From Candidatus Poribacteria bacterium (GTDB lineage: Bacteria; Poribacteria; WGA-4E; WGA-3G), in the NCBI GenBank assembly GCA_012270795.1, contig JAAXHO010000247.1:1-46966 (forward strand): 46,966 nucleotides of DNA. The letters are read 5' to 3'. The translations under genes and the position numbers were made by a program. Positions 1 through 9,664 of this stretch are shown piece by piece. The first letter of the stretch is position 1, and each line of letters opens with the position of its first letter. The notes beneath the pieces are model-generated. The model saw only the letters and a list, made by a program, of their open reading frames with translations, ran no database searches and was not told the DNA's origin.

Positions 1-235
1 GAATAGTAATTAGCACAAGTCGTTTAACTAACCTAAAAGTGTCGGATCCGTGCATTTTACCGTTGCTCTGATCCTTCGTATCTGGGATTCGGTTTGTGTG
101 CTTGGGATTAAAAACATTACCCAATATGAAAATTCCTTACATTCATGCCAAACCAAATGTTGTATTATTTATCACTGAATATTACGAAGTTATAATATTG
201 GTTTCCTAAAATGTTAAATTAAAATTATGTCATCA
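1..235 (+). repeat. Dispersed ~215-bp repeat, copy 1
   Basis: From about position 27 this stretch matches two other places in the window, 15904-16138 and 42160-42398, in the same orientation. Shared landmarks in order are AACTAACCT, GTGTCGGATCCG, a GATCCTTCGTAT-like segment, ATTCGGTTTGTG, CTTGGGATT and a distal CAAACC[AG]AAT. ATTCGGTTTG and the distal segment can pair across a loop of roughly 70 bases. No plausible reading frame spans it. It could be a non-autonomous mobile element or a structured RNA; the sequence alone does not decide. Confidence 0.7.
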
Positions 236-845
236 GAGGACATTCAATTGTCAAATAATACTGTTGTGTTGGAGGTGTTTTCAACACCAGTGATTTACGT
301 TTTCTTGTAAAAGATGTTGTCAATTTCCTCTATGAAAGTTGTGTTTATTTCACGTTTTTATTGGGCGATTCGTCCTTAAAATGTTTTCAAATGAAAACAA
401 ATTTCGTTTTTTTGAAAACATTTAAAATGTGGTATAAACCCAGTGTTAGCAAGGGTTTACAGGCAATTTCTTGTAAATTGAAAAAAATATTTTTTTGAAA
501 AGTGTAACATTTTGAAATTTCTTGTCCTTTTATGAGTAGAATGTGTCAGTTTTATAGATGTGGTCATAATATTTTATCAGAAGTTTTATGTGTGAAGTAT
601 ATTATAACACATATTATAATGTGTGTCAAGTATTTTTAACGTTTGTTGTGGTTTATTTTACTTTTTTTATAGTATTGTTTATATATTATAGCGCGTCCTG
701 TATGTCAGTTTCCAAATTGTCTTTGGTGTGGAACAATAGATATCCATTAGATTTCCGTTAATGCTTCATAATGTATTTGAAAAACTGGACAATTGAATTT
801 CAATGACAGAGGCCTACAGAGGCATTCAATTGTCACAAAGCATCA
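236..845. other. AT-rich gene-free stretch with CATTCAATTGTC repeat ends
   Basis: No credible gene lies here. ACATTCAATTGTCAAA occurs at about 240 and an inverted GACAATTGAATTTC at about 787, so the interval may be one degenerate inverted-repeat element. A second copy of the end, AGGCATTCAATTGTC, starts at 820. The segment after 240 (GTTGGAGGTGTTTTCAACACC) resembles sequence after the same motif at 820 and 17568. The rest is very AT-rich, with T and A runs. Confidence 0.5.
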
Positions 846-917
846 TTGTTAGAGGGGGTTCTAACCCTGATTTCTGCTGCTGTGTATCTAAATCGGGGTT
901 AGAAACCCCTCCAACAA
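846..917. repeat. Long hairpin inside a CATTCAATTGTC element
   Basis: The arms TTGTT.GAGGGG.TTCTAACCC.GATTT and its near-perfect complement flank a loop of about 16 bases containing CTGCTGCTG. The hairpin follows the element end AGGCATTCAATTGTC at 820-834. It could terminate transcription or be the body of a miniature transposable element. Confidence 0.7.
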
Positions 918-952
918 CAAAAACGCTTAAACACACGACATAAAATTTCATA

Positions 953-981
953 TTGACATCATTTGTTTTTGTTTATATACT
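953..981 (+). promoter_or_regulatory. Sigma70-type promoter for the sugar module
   Basis: TTGACA at 953-958, a 17-base spacer, then TATACT at 976-981. It sits 37 bases upstream of the first start codon and is followed by an AAGGAG ribosome binding site just before position 1018. It would drive the isomerase and the oxidoreductase together. Confidence 0.75.
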
Positions 982-1017
982 ATCAAAATGTGAATAACTT
1001 AGACTTAAGGAGAAAAT

Positions 1018-1782
1018 ATGGCAACACAACTCGCCGCTCAACTCTATACGCTTCGAGAATTTACGAAAACTGAATCAGACATTGCTGAGACAATGAAAAA
1101 GGTGAAGCAACTCGGGTACGATGCAGTTCAATGTTCTGCACTCGGTCCGATTGAACCTGAGGCGTTGAAAAAAATAATTGACAATGAAGGTATTACAATC
1201 TGTGCAACACACACCAGTTACGGACGCATGCGTGATGAACCACAAGCAGTGATTGATGAACATCAATTGTGGGGTTGCAAACACGCTGCTATTGGTGGAC
1301 TTCCCGGTGAATACCGTTCTGCAGATGGGTATACCCAGTTCGCAAAAGAAGCTTCCGAAGTCGCTGCACGACTCGCTGAAGGTGGATTAACCTTCTCTTA
1401 TCATAATCACAGTTTTGAACTTGAACGTTTTGGTGCTCGTACTGGATTACAAATCTTATATGAGGAAAGCGATCCCAAGTATTTCAATAGCGAAATTGAT
1501 ACCTATTGGATTCAACATGGCGGAGGCGATCCTGCTGATTGGATAGGTAAGTTGAAGGGACGCGCACATATCGTACATCTCAAGGATATGGTCGTTAAAG
1601 GCAATTCACAAAGATATGCAGAAGTCGGTGAAGGCAACCTAAATTGGCCTGCTATTTTAGACGCGTGTGAATACGCTGAAGTAGAATGGTACATCATTGA
1701 ACAAGATTCGTGTTATGAACGCGATCCCTTTGAGAGTTTAGGAATCAGTCTCAAAAACCTTCAAGCAATGGGATTATCGTAA
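1018..1782 (+). CDS. Sugar phosphate isomerase/epimerase (TIM barrel, AP endonuclease 2-like)
   Basis: This 254-residue protein looks like a complete xylose-isomerase-like TIM barrel of the sugar phosphate isomerase/epimerase family. Typical segments are an N-terminal AAQLYTLREF strand, FSYHNHSFEL in the middle and HIVHLKDM toward the C terminus, which supply metal and substrate residues in the family. The ATG start has an AAGGAG site and a strong promoter upstream. An oxidoreductase follows after 46 bases, a common pairing in catabolism of inositol-like or oxidised sugars. The exact substrate cannot be read from the sequence. No signal peptide is evident, so it is probably cytoplasmic. Confidence 0.9.
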   Translation: MATQLAAQLYTLREFTKTESDIAETMKKVKQLGYDAVQCSALGPIEPEALKKIIDNEGITICATHTSYGRMRDEPQAVIDEHQLWGCKHAAIGGLPGEYRSADGYTQFAKEASEVAARLAEGGLTFSYHNHSFELERFGARTGLQILYEESDPKYFNSEIDTYWIQHGGGDPADWIGKLKGRAHIVHLKDMVVKGNSQRYAEVGEGNLNWPAILDACEYAEVEWYIIEQDSCYERDPFESLGISLKNLQAMGLS

Positions 1783-1828
1783 AAATAATACTGTAAATTA
1801 CCAACCAGAATCAAAGGAATTCAAGATT

Positions 1829-2896
1829 ATGGCAACAGATCAATCTTATCGTGTTGGAATCATTGGTTGCGGTGGGATGGGTAGATCCCATTCCAGGAAT
1901 TGGCAAAAGCAACCCAATGTTGAAGTCGTTGCAGCAATGGATATCTATGAAGAATCCGCAAAGCGATTAGCAGACGAATTTGGTATTCCTGCATTCTATA
2001 CGGATGTTGATGATATGTTAGCAAAAGAAGATTTAGACATCGTGAGTATCACAACATGGCAGGGACCGCGTTCTGCAGCTACAGTTGCTGCGGCAAATGC
2101 TGGGGTTAAGGGTATACTTGGCGAAAAACCGATGTCGGCATCGCTTGGACAGGCTGACGCTATGCTGAATGCTTGCGAACAGAACGATGTCAAACTTGTT
2201 ATTGGACACCAACGCAGATATAGTCCTGTAAATATAGAAATCCGAAGACTTGTCGCAGCGGGGGCAATCGGTAATCCGACAACACTTCATCATCGTGCAA
2301 AGCCCCATGCAGGACTACTCAACACCGGCACTCACGCAATAGACGGATGGCGTTTCATCTTGTCAGATCCAGAAACTCTGTGGGTGATCGGACAAACTTC
2401 ACGAACAACAGATCGGTGGGAACGCCGAACAATCTGTGAGGACCTCTGTATGGGATTGGTCTGCTTTGAAGGCGGGGCGCGCGCTATCTATGAAGGTGAT
2501 TTACCCGACCCAGCTGTTTCCATGCCAACTATAGCAGGAACAGAAGGACAAATCCGCAACGGTGAAAATGGCACAGTCCTACTTCAAAACAATGATGCTA
2601 AAGGCTGGCAGACTATTCAACCACCACCAGAACCAAAAAATCAGTTTCAAGAACTAATTGAGTGGATTGAAGGAAAAATTCCAACACACAGGAGTCGAGG
2701 TGAACAAGCGCGGTATACCATTGAAATCATGATGGCAATTTATGAATCCCTACGTATAAAGAATGTCGTAAATATGCCGCTTGAAACCAAGGAATTACCG
2801 TTGGAGTTAATGGTCAATGATGGTACGCTTCCTGTCCTTGAAGAGGGACGGTATGATCTACGTACACCTTTTGAAGGACAAGCTCGAAAAAGATAA
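1829..2896 (+). CDS. Gfo/Idh/MocA family oxidoreductase
   Basis: This 355-residue protein begins with a Rossmann NAD(P)-binding motif, GIIGCGGMGRSH, and has the family GEKP motif after the nucleotide fold and a THAIDGWRF segment that should carry the catalytic histidine. Family members oxidise or reduce sugars and cyclitols, or act as dehydrogenases in their catabolism. It follows the isomerase at short distance on the same strand and is probably cotranscribed from the promoter at 953. No signal peptide is present. The substrate is not determinable, but pairing with the isomerase suggests a two-step conversion of a sugar or inositol derivative. Confidence 0.92.
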   Translation: MATDQSYRVGIIGCGGMGRSHSRNWQKQPNVEVVAAMDIYEESAKRLADEFGIPAFYTDVDDMLAKEDLDIVSITTWQGPRSAATVAAANAGVKGILGEKPMSASLGQADAMLNACEQNDVKLVIGHQRRYSPVNIEIRRLVAAGAIGNPTTLHHRAKPHAGLLNTGTHAIDGWRFILSDPETLWVIGQTSRTTDRWERRTICEDLCMGLVCFEGGARAIYEGDLPDPAVSMPTIAGTEGQIRNGENGTVLLQNNDAKGWQTIQPPPEPKNQFQELIEWIEGKIPTHRSRGEQARYTIEIMMAIYESLRIKNVVNMPLETKELPLELMVNDGTLPVLEEGRYDLRTPFEGQARKR

Positions 2897-2994
2897 TCCG
2901 ATTATCCGTTTCTTTTGTGATGCTGACAATTATTGAGATTCCAAACAATGAACATTTATACCAAATTAACAGGATTTATCTTGTTCTGTTGGTG

Positions 2995-3756
2995 TCAGTT
3001 TCTGTTGGGGATTTCAGCTAAATGTGCTTGGGGTGTGCCGTTATGATAATCACCATCACAAGCGTTCAGCATCCATTGGCTGAGACGGGAAACAATATCA
3101 GGATGCTCTGAAGATACATCGTTTTCCTCACGATAATCACTGAGAAGATGGTATAATTGGAAACTATCCAACTGGTTGATATACCGTAACTTCCAACCAT
3201 CAGAGTTTACAAGGGCGGGACCAAGTCTTGAAGCATATACAATCCATTCATGACTCTGTTGTGCGTCAGGTTGTTCTAACAAAGTCGGTAAATATGACAC
3301 ACCGTCTTTGTCTTGCGGCATTTCTATGCCGAGTAGCTCTGCAAGAGTCGGCATAAAGTCGTAATTCGCTAACATGTGGTTTGATTCAGTGTTGGGAGTG
3401 ATGGTTCCTGGGAATCGCACAAGGTAGGGCACTCGTGTCCCGCCTTCCCAATTTGAAAACTTCAGACCTCCCATACCGTCATTACCGTTGAATACGTCAC
3501 CACATGTTTCTGAATAGAACTTTGATGTAATATCATCTAATCGTTCCCCATTCAAATTGTTCTGTCTACCGGTTGTTCTTCCTTCTTGGCGATAATATAC
3601 CTCGTGTCCGTTATCAGATGTAAACACAATCATTGTGTTGTCGTCAATTCCAAGTTGTTGAAGTTCATCCAAGATAATACCAACGGTTTCATCTAACTTC
3701 AGTATCATTGAAGCGTATTCTTTCTCATACGTCGTAAGTTCTGTAGACTGTTTCAC
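2995..3756 (-). pseudogene. Sulfatase, C-terminal part (frameshifted)
   Basis: This is the distal half of an arylsulfatase-type protein. It contains the metal-site segment FTSDNG (residues 45-50) and a GGTRVPYLVRFPG segment typical of family S1 sulfatases. The frame opens at GTG in a GTGA overlap with the stop of the upstream half. The missing one base in CACCCAATGTG would otherwise join HP to NVKQS and give one sulfatase of about 498 residues. The frame could be restored by a single extra A, so this is a one-base deletion, an assembly error or, less likely, programmed slippage. No ribosome binding site precedes the GTG, so it is probably not a separate gene. Confidence 0.8.
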
Positions 3757-4493
3757 ATTGGGTGGATGTCTGGGATGGAAATCGGTCCGTGGGGTAGCTG
3801 TGAAGGATGATACAGAAAGAAGGGTTTATCCTTGTGATCTCGTAGAAACTCAACAATTTTATCGTTGAAAATGTCTTGTGAATATACTGCTTTACCTTGG
3901 CGATTCCTGCGAATTTCGATGTTCTCGGCAGATTCAGAATTTGGATGTTTTCCACAATCTGCATGGGTATTCCCTTGAATGTGTGTCAATTCCCCGTTAT
4001 CAAAAAGGAAGGGTGGATAAAAGCCGTGGCAACGTTGATGGTCATAGTAACCGTAGTGATACTGCCAACCATGTCGGTAAATGCGTTTGGCTGTTGTGGC
4101 AAATCCCCATTCAAGTTTTCCTATCTGTCCTGTTGCATAACCCGCTTGTTCTGCGATTTGTGCTAAAAAGACATCATTCGGACTTGCTTGTAAACCTGTT
4201 GTATGAATCAACTCTGAGATTTCATTCGGGTTCATTTCACCAGTGCTTATACTTTTATAGATGCCAGCTTTTGTATATGTCCATCTTCCTTGATGGCAAT
4301 CATGGATTCCTGTCAGCATACTGGCTCGTGATGGGGCACAGAATGCACAACCGTAAGCGTGATTGAATCGCATTCCTTCGTTTGCGAGTCGGTCAATGTT
4401 TGGTGTTTCAAAATGTTGCTGCCCATAGCAGCTTAGCGTGCCGCGTCCGAGATCGTCTGCGAAGATGAGAATTACGTTTGGGTTATTTGTCAT
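3753..4493 (-). CDS. Sulfatase, N-terminal part with formylglycine motif
   Basis: The 246-residue frame starts with NVILIFADDLG (metal-binding aspartates 13 and 14) and contains the sulfatase signature C-A-P-S-R at residues 52-56, where Cys52 would be converted to formylglycine. It ends after PHGPISIPDIHPM because of a frameshift at about 3757; the remaining catalytic domain is in the next frame. As written, the product lacks half the domain and should be inactive. It begins 15 bases after the sucD stop, so it is the last gene of that strand's run. No signal peptide is seen. Known family role is hydrolysis of sulfate esters. Confidence 0.85.
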   Translation of the reverse strand: MTNNPNVILIFADDLGRGTLSCYGQQHFETPNIDRLANEGMRFNHAYGCAFCAPSRASMLTGIHDCHQGRWTYTKAGIYKSISTGEMNPNEISELIHTTGLQASPNDVFLAQIAEQAGYATGQIGKLEWGFATTAKRIYRHGWQYHYGYYDHQRCHGFYPPFLFDNGELTHIQGNTHADCGKHPNSESAENIEIRRNRQGKAVYSQDIFNDKIVEFLRDHKDKPFFLYHPSQLPHGPISIPDIHPM

Positions 4494-4508
4494 AATGAAA
4501 AAACTTGT

Positions 4509-5381
4509 TTAGGCTAAGACCTCAGCTACAGTTTCTCCAATGGTAGTTAGGTCTGGTGCGACAGCGATTCCGGCATCCTTTAGTGCTTTTATTTTTTCTG
4601 AAGCGGTGCCTTGTCCACCTGAGATGATTGCGCCGGCATGTCCCATCCGTTTACCGGGTGGTGCAGTTTGTCCAGCGACGAATCCCACAACAGGTTTTGT
4701 CATTTCGTTCTTGACGAATTGTGCAGCTTTTTCCTCTGCAGTCCCTCCGATTTCTCCAATTAAAACAACCGCATCGGTGTCATCGTCTTCCTCAAAAAGT
4801 TTAAGTGCGTCAACGAAGTTTGTTCCGATCACAGGATCACCGCCAATTCCAACACAGGTAGACTGTCCTATGCCGAGTTGCTTGAGTTGATATGCTGCTT
4901 CATAGGTTAATGTTCCGCTTCTTGATACAATACCTACATTACCGGGAGAGTAGGCAAACGCGGGCATTACACCGATTTTACATTCGCCAGGGGTAATGAT
5001 ACCTGGACAGTTCGGTCCGATTAACCGTGTCTGTTTTCCTTGAAGATATGCTTTTGCCTTTACCATATCAAGCACAGGGATATGTTCTGAAATACAGACG
5101 ATGAGTTGTACGCCAGTATCTGCAGCTTCCATGATGGAGTCGGCGGCGTTGAAACGCGCGGGAACGAAAATAAGAGAGGTGTCTGCGCCTGTTTCTGCAA
5201 CAGCATCTGCTACGGTATCAAATACGGGGATACCGTTTACATCTGTTCCGCCTCTACCGGGAACGGCACCGGCAACAATTTGTGTGCCGTAATCCACACA
5301 CTGTTCTGTGTGAAAACGTCCTGAACGTCCTGTTATTCCTTGAACAAGGACTTTTGTGTTTTTGTGTACGAGTATACTCAT
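4509..5381 (-). CDS. sucD: Succinate-CoA ligase subunit alpha
   Basis: The 290-residue length matches SucD. The CoA-binding Rossmann domain comes first ([15 protein letters not shown]), then the ligase domain with the active-site loop [16 protein letters not shown], in which His248 is the expected phosphorylated histidine. With SucC it converts succinyl-CoA, ADP or GDP and phosphate to succinate, CoA and ATP or GTP in the TCA cycle. Oddly it lies directly after a glycosidase gene (5-base gap) and before a sulfatase, while sucC is about 18 kb away at 23745-24929. Only a weak ribosome binding site precedes the ATG, so translation may be coupled to the upstream gene. Confidence 0.96.
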   Translation of the reverse strand: MSILVHKNTKVLVQGITGRSGRFHTEQCVDYGTQIVAGAVPGRGGTDVNGIPVFDTVADAVAETGADTSLIFVPARFNAADSIMEAADTGVQLIVCISEHIPVLDMVKAKAYLQGKQTRLIGPNCPGIITPGECKIGVMPAFAYSPGNVGIVSRSGTLTYEAAYQLKQLGIGQSTCVGIGGDPVIGTNFVDALKLFEEDDDTDAVVLIGEIGGTAEEKAAQFVKNEMTKPVVGFVAGQTAPPGKRMGHAGAIISGGQGTASEKIKALKDAGIAVAPDLTTIGETVAEVLA

Positions 5382-5386
5382 ATTTT

Positions 5387-7429
5387 TTATTCAATAACGA
5401 GATAGCTTACGCTCTTTGCCTCCATCTTAATAGGAATCTCAATATTATAATTCCGGTCGATTTTGTATTGTTTAGGTTCTCTCTCTTTTTCACGAATGTT
5501 TGCAGTTTCAGACAAGCCGGTGTAATAGATCGGTAATTTCAGCGTGGTCTGTTGTGCTGTGTGTTTAGGATTATAGAGCATTGCTAACCCACAGGGATTG
5601 ATTTGTGGGTTGACATGGAGCATACAATCAATGGATCGTCCATCCGGACGACGCACGTGGATTATGTCAGACTCTAATATTGTACGATATTTTTTGAAGA
5701 AGTCAACCCATTTTTTAACGACTGCTTTTGTCTGTTCAGTATCATAAAGCCGGGGACCGCGATAGCATGCGATCACACCACTGCCGAAGTTCTGTGCGAG
5801 ATGGTATTCGTAATCATCAATGTGTTCACAAAGTGGCTCAAACGTTGCGGCTTGTCCACCACCGTGATACTCCACTAATGGTACAAACATCCAACCCATA
5901 CTCGGTGTCTTTTGGTATGTGCCATCGTAGATATTCTGGCGTGCAATTAGGATTTGCCGCTCGCGAGGTAAACTGAAATTCGTTTCACGGTAACCCATAC
6001 CGCATTTGTTTGAACCGTTGAGGTAATAATTATCTGGTGAATTGATATAGATACCGCGTTTTCGGCATTCATGATAAAAGTTTACGCATGCTTCCCACTG
6101 TCGCAACTGCGAATCTTCCAAGCCGTTATGGTGTGCGTGCTTTGTTGAGGCACAGACATCGCCGTGATAGGGACCATCTGTCTCAATGATGTCCATACCC
6201 GTGGCATCCATAAAATTCAGCACCCGTTTGACGTAGCCATCTCCCCAGCTGCTCGCAAGACAAGCACTCTGCCCAAACCTACTGCCGGGTTCTCCAGTTT
6301 CTGGGTCAATACAGTTGAATTCCTCACCCACGCCACGCGATGCACACATCAACGTATAACCACCGAGTTCAATACCTTTGCTATGTGCATAATCTGCCAA
6401 TTCCTTCATTGTAGCGATGTATTCCGGGTTTTCACTTTCTATATTGTATCCGCTGCCAAAGGTCATAATCACCATTTCAAAACCGACTTCAGCACACTGA
6501 TCAATCGCTAATCGGACCGCGTCTGGCTCAGCACTCCGCACGTGCATAAGGATAGGATTCTCCGTGACCTGTGGTGCAACCGTGCGAAACATCTTGCGGC
6601 GCGCAAGACCTTTTCGTTCACGATCATCACTGTCATGCAAAATCTCAAAGGTGCGGAAACTTGTGAACGTCTCTCCCGGTTGAAGAACTACTCCAGGACC
6701 GAGTGGGTAGTGGCTTGTCATCAACAGTGGCATCTGATAGCGATAATCAACTTGTGTCAGATATTCTTCATCCGGTCCCCATTGTGTCGTTTGCATGCCA
6801 CTAAATGCATAGTCACTTTCGACATGTAGCCGATGTTTCTCTTGTTCATTAACCGCAAGGATTTCACAACTTAATGCCTCCAATTGAATCGGTTTTTGAC
6901 CCTCATTCTGAATAGTAATCCACTTGGACAGCACCGGAATACCTTGATAGAGTTCATAATGCACACAAACTTGAAGGGAGTCAAGGGAAGGCGGCGGTGA
7001 AAACGCAACTGTTAACGTTACACCTTCTGGTGGATATGGTGATGATGTCTCAGTGCGTCTGTGTTCCCACGGATAGCGTGCCTCAGGTTTACCGATACGA
7101 TATTCTTGAAATTGAAATGCGTTCTCGTCACTGGTCAAGTCTGCAATCCATTCTTCGTCAAGATAGGCGTAGTCAGGTTGTCCTTTTAATCCACCTACTT
7201 CATGTTGTTTGCCGTCAATTGTAAGGAGTGCCTCTGGTTTGATTCCACGAAGGAAACTGGTTTCGGTTATTTGATTGGAATAATCCACTGTTGCGAAATT
7301 TGGTGCGGTGACGAATGTGCGCTGAATAAGTCCGTTACTGAGTATAAGCTGATTGTCTGTTTCTTGGACTGATGCGGGTTGCTGAAAGGGTTGGACTAAC
7401 CAATCATTATGTTGTGATGTGTTGTGCAT
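5387..7429 (-). CDS. Alpha-galactosidase-like glycoside hydrolase (clan GH-D fold)
   Basis: This 680-residue protein has an N-terminal beta-rich region (about 1-290) followed by a TIM-barrel-like region (about 290-600) and a beta C-terminal part, the plan of GH36-like enzymes. The segment [14 protein letters not shown] (Asp418 a candidate nucleophile) and an upstream GGYTL strand support clan GH-D. A natural substrate cannot be assigned. No signal peptide is apparent. Fragments of the 5' end of a homologous gene occur at about 11617-11700 and 16434-16516. sucD follows after 5 bases. It could instead be a non-catalytic or differently specific relative of alpha-galactosidases. Confidence 0.75.
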   Translation of the reverse strand: MHNTSQHNDWLVQPFQQPASVQETDNQLILSNGLIQRTFVTAPNFATVDYSNQITETSFLRGIKPEALLTIDGKQHEVGGLKGQPDYAYLDEEWIADLTSDENAFQFQEYRIGKPEARYPWEHRRTETSSPYPPEGVTLTVAFSPPPSLDSLQVCVHYELYQGIPVLSKWITIQNEGQKPIQLEALSCEILAVNEQEKHRLHVESDYAFSGMQTTQWGPDEEYLTQVDYRYQMPLLMTSHYPLGPGVVLQPGETFTSFRTFEILHDSDDRERKGLARRKMFRTVAPQVTENPILMHVRSAEPDAVRLAIDQCAEVGFEMVIMTFGSGYNIESENPEYIATMKELADYAHSKGIELGGYTLMCASRGVGEEFNCIDPETGEPGSRFGQSACLASSWGDGYVKRVLNFMDATGMDIIETDGPYHGDVCASTKHAHHNGLEDSQLRQWEACVNFYHECRKRGIYINSPDNYYLNGSNKCGMGYRETNFSLPRERQILIARQNIYDGTYQKTPSMGWMFVPLVEYHGGGQAATFEPLCEHIDDYEYHLAQNFGSGVIACYRGPRLYDTEQTKAVVKKWVDFFKKYRTILESDIIHVRRPDGRSIDCMLHVNPQINPCGLAMLYNPKHTAQQTTLKLPIYYTGLSETANIREKEREPKQYKIDRNYNIEIPIKMEAKSVSYLVIE

Positions 7430-7488
7430 GTTACTATGTTATTTCCTGCTATACGTAGACTTACATATATGTCTAACTTCAATTTTCT

Positions 7489-8073
7489 TTAATCTTCTGG
7501 TATTTCAAAAACGATCCCATCCGACTTTTTCTCGTAAAAAATGATCTTAACCTCTATGTCTTCTGCTAAACTTTGCTTTGATTGATAGGTAGTGGGTTTA
7601 ATAGAATATGCTTCTTCTCCTACAAACCCATCAATACCTTGTGATTCTTCAAAAGTATCAGCTAAGCGATATTCGCAACCTTTTATTTCAGACAACTTTC
7701 TGAGAATTGCCTCTTGAAATCTAAGTCCAGCAAAAGTTTTGACAAGAATAAGATCTTCTACCCAAGATTTTACCAAGTTACGGTCAATTTTTTGGACTGC
7801 ATCATCAAAATTCTCAACCATAGATATTATTTTATCTGTTGCTTCATCAATCGCATGAGGATACCTTTGTTGATACCACTCGACCCATTCTTCAAAAGTT
7901 TGACCGGGAAATAATTGAATCAACTCGCTCAATTGCCCAACATTTCTTGGTCGTGTAGCTTGTGAGTTCTGATTTGCAAGATTCATTAATAATTGTGTCG
8001 TATATTTCGGGAAATCACTTGTAGGAGCATTTACATATTCTTGAATCTCGGTAGTTTTTAATTTGATTTTCAT
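7489..8073 (-). CDS. Type II restriction endonuclease, MjaI-like
   Basis: The 194-residue protein resembles the MjaI restriction endonuclease family: ATRPRNVGQLSELI near residues 39-52, VKTFAGLRFQEAIL around 111-124, and IDGFVGEEAYSIKP, where Asp148 and Lys159, with Glu121, could form a PD-(D/E)XK-type site. MjaI cleaves CTAG, but specificity here is inferred from family resemblance only. The stop of the methyltransferase is 21 bases upstream, the usual tight coupling of a restriction-modification pair. The two genes lie next to the remnant of a toxin-antitoxin operon, so the module may have arrived by insertion. Confidence 0.75.
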   Translation of the reverse strand: MKIKLKTTEIQEYVNAPTSDFPKYTTQLLMNLANQNSQATRPRNVGQLSELIQLFPGQTFEEWVEWYQQRYPHAIDEATDKIISMVENFDDAVQKIDRNLVKSWVEDLILVKTFAGLRFQEAILRKLSEIKGCEYRLADTFEESQGIDGFVGEEAYSIKPTTYQSKQSLAEDIEVKIIFYEKKSDGIVFEIPED

Positions 8074-8094
8074 AATAAGCCTATGGTTAGCAAA

Positions 8095-9237
8095 CTACTG
8101 TTTTTCCAACAAATTAAGCTGCGTATATTGACTATTCTGTTTGTCCGTATTCAAATACATAGCCTTTGGCATCTTATCTAGATCAATAGTTTGCGGTTTT
8201 AGTGAATATGTAATTTCAAATAAATTTGCATTTAGTGCTTGAACCTTGTTTGTCTCATTCAGTAATATATACTGTTCTTGCCTTGTCATTACAGGAAATC
8301 CATAATACTGATTAATGTATTTCATCGGTGTTGCGTTATCGGTCCGATCTTCAACAAATCTAACATGGTTTGATAACCTCTCTTGCACAAGATTGTTTGA
8401 GAATGACATGATATTATGCGTAAATGGATAAATATCATGTTTAAGACTCTCATCGATTTCAACACCTATGCTATTACGTCCTGATGTCATCGCAGCTGCA
8501 ATCGTTGTGCCTGTCCCTAGGAACGGATCAAGAATCACATCCTCTTTCACAGAATACATATTTATTAGTCGATATGCCAAATTATACGGAAAAGCTCCGC
8601 TTCTTGATCTTGATTTATTGTTGGAAAGTTTTTGATCGGTTCCTTTAATGTCTGTCCAAATATCTGAATACCAGATATTTCTCTCTTCCCAAAATATAGC
8701 ACTTTCTCGTCTATTCTCTTTTTCCACTTCTGTCCTGAATTCTCTTTTTGAACCTTTTCGGACTATGAGGATGTACTCATGTTCAAGCGTCACATAGGCA
8801 CCAGCAGGATACATTCCTGACCCCATAAATTTATTTGGTGTATTAGCTTGTTTCCTCCATAGAATGTCGGGTAATGCTGAAAAACCAATATCTAAAAGAT
8901 GTGCCAAAACTCTTGCATGGTTCGGATATAAACAAAAGTCATATTTTACTTTCCTTGTAGCGTCACCGATATTGATGCAAGCAAATCTACCACTTTTTAA
9001 TACCCTAAATACTTCATTCCATACAGAATTGAGGATTTGATGCATCAATTCAAAGGCAGTCATTCCTTTTCCAGATTCCAACGCTTCAATTATCTCAGGG
9101 TTCTGATCGCCAAAAATATCATCCCACATGCTAATCATGGGATATGGGGGAGAGGTGACAATCAGATCAACGCTTTCTGAAGGAATATCTCTCAAATCTC
9201 TTGAATCCTGAAATAGGGTCTTATGAGTGGTTTTCAT
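8095..9237 (-). CDS. DNA methyltransferase, SPPY type (N4-cytosine or N6-adenine)
   Basis: Read from the ATG at 9237 this is 380 residues. The catalytic motif TSPPY (residues 28-32) precedes the AdoMet-binding motif DPFLGTGTT (237-245), the beta-class order common in N4-cytosine enzymes. An upstream in-frame ATG at 9366 would add 43 residues with no family resemblance, and that stretch overlaps the decayed DUF433/DUF5615 genes, so I reject it. The cognate restriction enzyme follows immediately. The enzyme should protect host DNA at the shared site, which may be CTAG if the MjaI resemblance holds. Confidence 0.9.
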   Translation of the reverse strand: MKTTHKTLFQDSRDLRDIPSESVDLIVTSPPYPMISMWDDIFGDQNPEIIEALESGKGMTAFELMHQILNSVWNEVFRVLKSGRFACINIGDATRKVKYDFCLYPNHARVLAHLLDIGFSALPDILWRKQANTPNKFMGSGMYPAGAYVTLEHEYILIVRKGSKREFRTEVEKENRRESAIFWEERNIWYSDIWTDIKGTDQKLSNNKSRSRSGAFPYNLAYRLINMYSVKEDVILDPFLGTGTTIAAAMTSGRNSIGVEIDESLKHDIYPFTHNIMSFSNNLVQERLSNHVRFVEDRTDNATPMKYINQYYGFPVMTRQEQYILLNETNKVQALNANLFEITYSLKPQTIDLDKMPKAMYLNTDKQNSQYTQLNLLEKQ

Positions 9238-9278
9238 GATAATTTTGCCTACATACGGTATATGGCTACAAAACGAGT

Positions 9279-9350
9279 TTATGTGCCTTTTCCTGTTGAT
9301 TTCATGACAAGAGTTGGAAAACACTGATCGGCAAATAACCGCAATCCCAT
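9279..9350 (-). pseudogene. Truncated DUF5615 PIN-like toxin, N-terminal fragment
   Basis: The frame starts at an ATG that overlaps the DUF433 stop (TAATG) and reads MGLRLFADQCFPTLV before losing family resemblance and stopping after 23 residues. The start resembles DUF5615 PIN-like proteins, which are commonly encoded right after DUF433 antitoxins. The rest of the gene is missing and the methyltransferase begins about 40 bases on, so the restriction-modification module may have replaced it. A second short fragment of the same start lies at 16537-16584. Confidence 0.6.
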
Positions 9351-9574
9351 TATGCAACTTTCTCAAATTCTGCTAAGTAACGTGCATAATCAAGGCAAGT
9401 ATGAATCTACGTTGTTTTGAGATCGGGAAATTCAACAATGATTTCTTCTGTGGTCCACCCCACAGCAAAGTAACTAAGAATAAGACTTACAGGAATCCTC
9501 GTATCTCTGATACGCGATTTACCCCGTAGTATTTCTGGCGTGCTAACTATGTGGTCTCTCCAATTTACTGGCAT
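9350..9574 (-). pseudogene. DUF433 antitoxin-like gene with in-frame amber stop
   Basis: From the ATG at 9574, with a GGAG site 8 bases upstream, the frame reads a DUF433 domain: HIVSTPEILRGKSRIRDTRI, then GWTTEEIIVEFPDL. A TAG at 9407-9409 stops it at 55 residues, but the same frame continues after the TAG with IHTCLDYARYLAEFEKVA and ends at TAA, giving a typical length of about 74 residues. The gene is therefore intact except for one nonsense codon. DUF433 proteins are proposed antitoxins of DUF5615 PIN-like toxins. The downstream partner is also truncated, so the pair is probably dead. Confidence 0.8.
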
Positions 9575-9664
9575 TTGCAATTCTCCAAATGATACCGGAG
9601 CTATTGATAAGACTTGCGTTAGTTAACTACAGCGCATCTCATAAATATTTTATTGACATATAAA

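Noticed and set aside
8095-9366. Long form of the methyltransferase starting at 9366
   Set aside because: The extra 43 residues overlap the DUF433/DUF5615 remnants and lack family resemblance; the ATG at 9237 is the better start.
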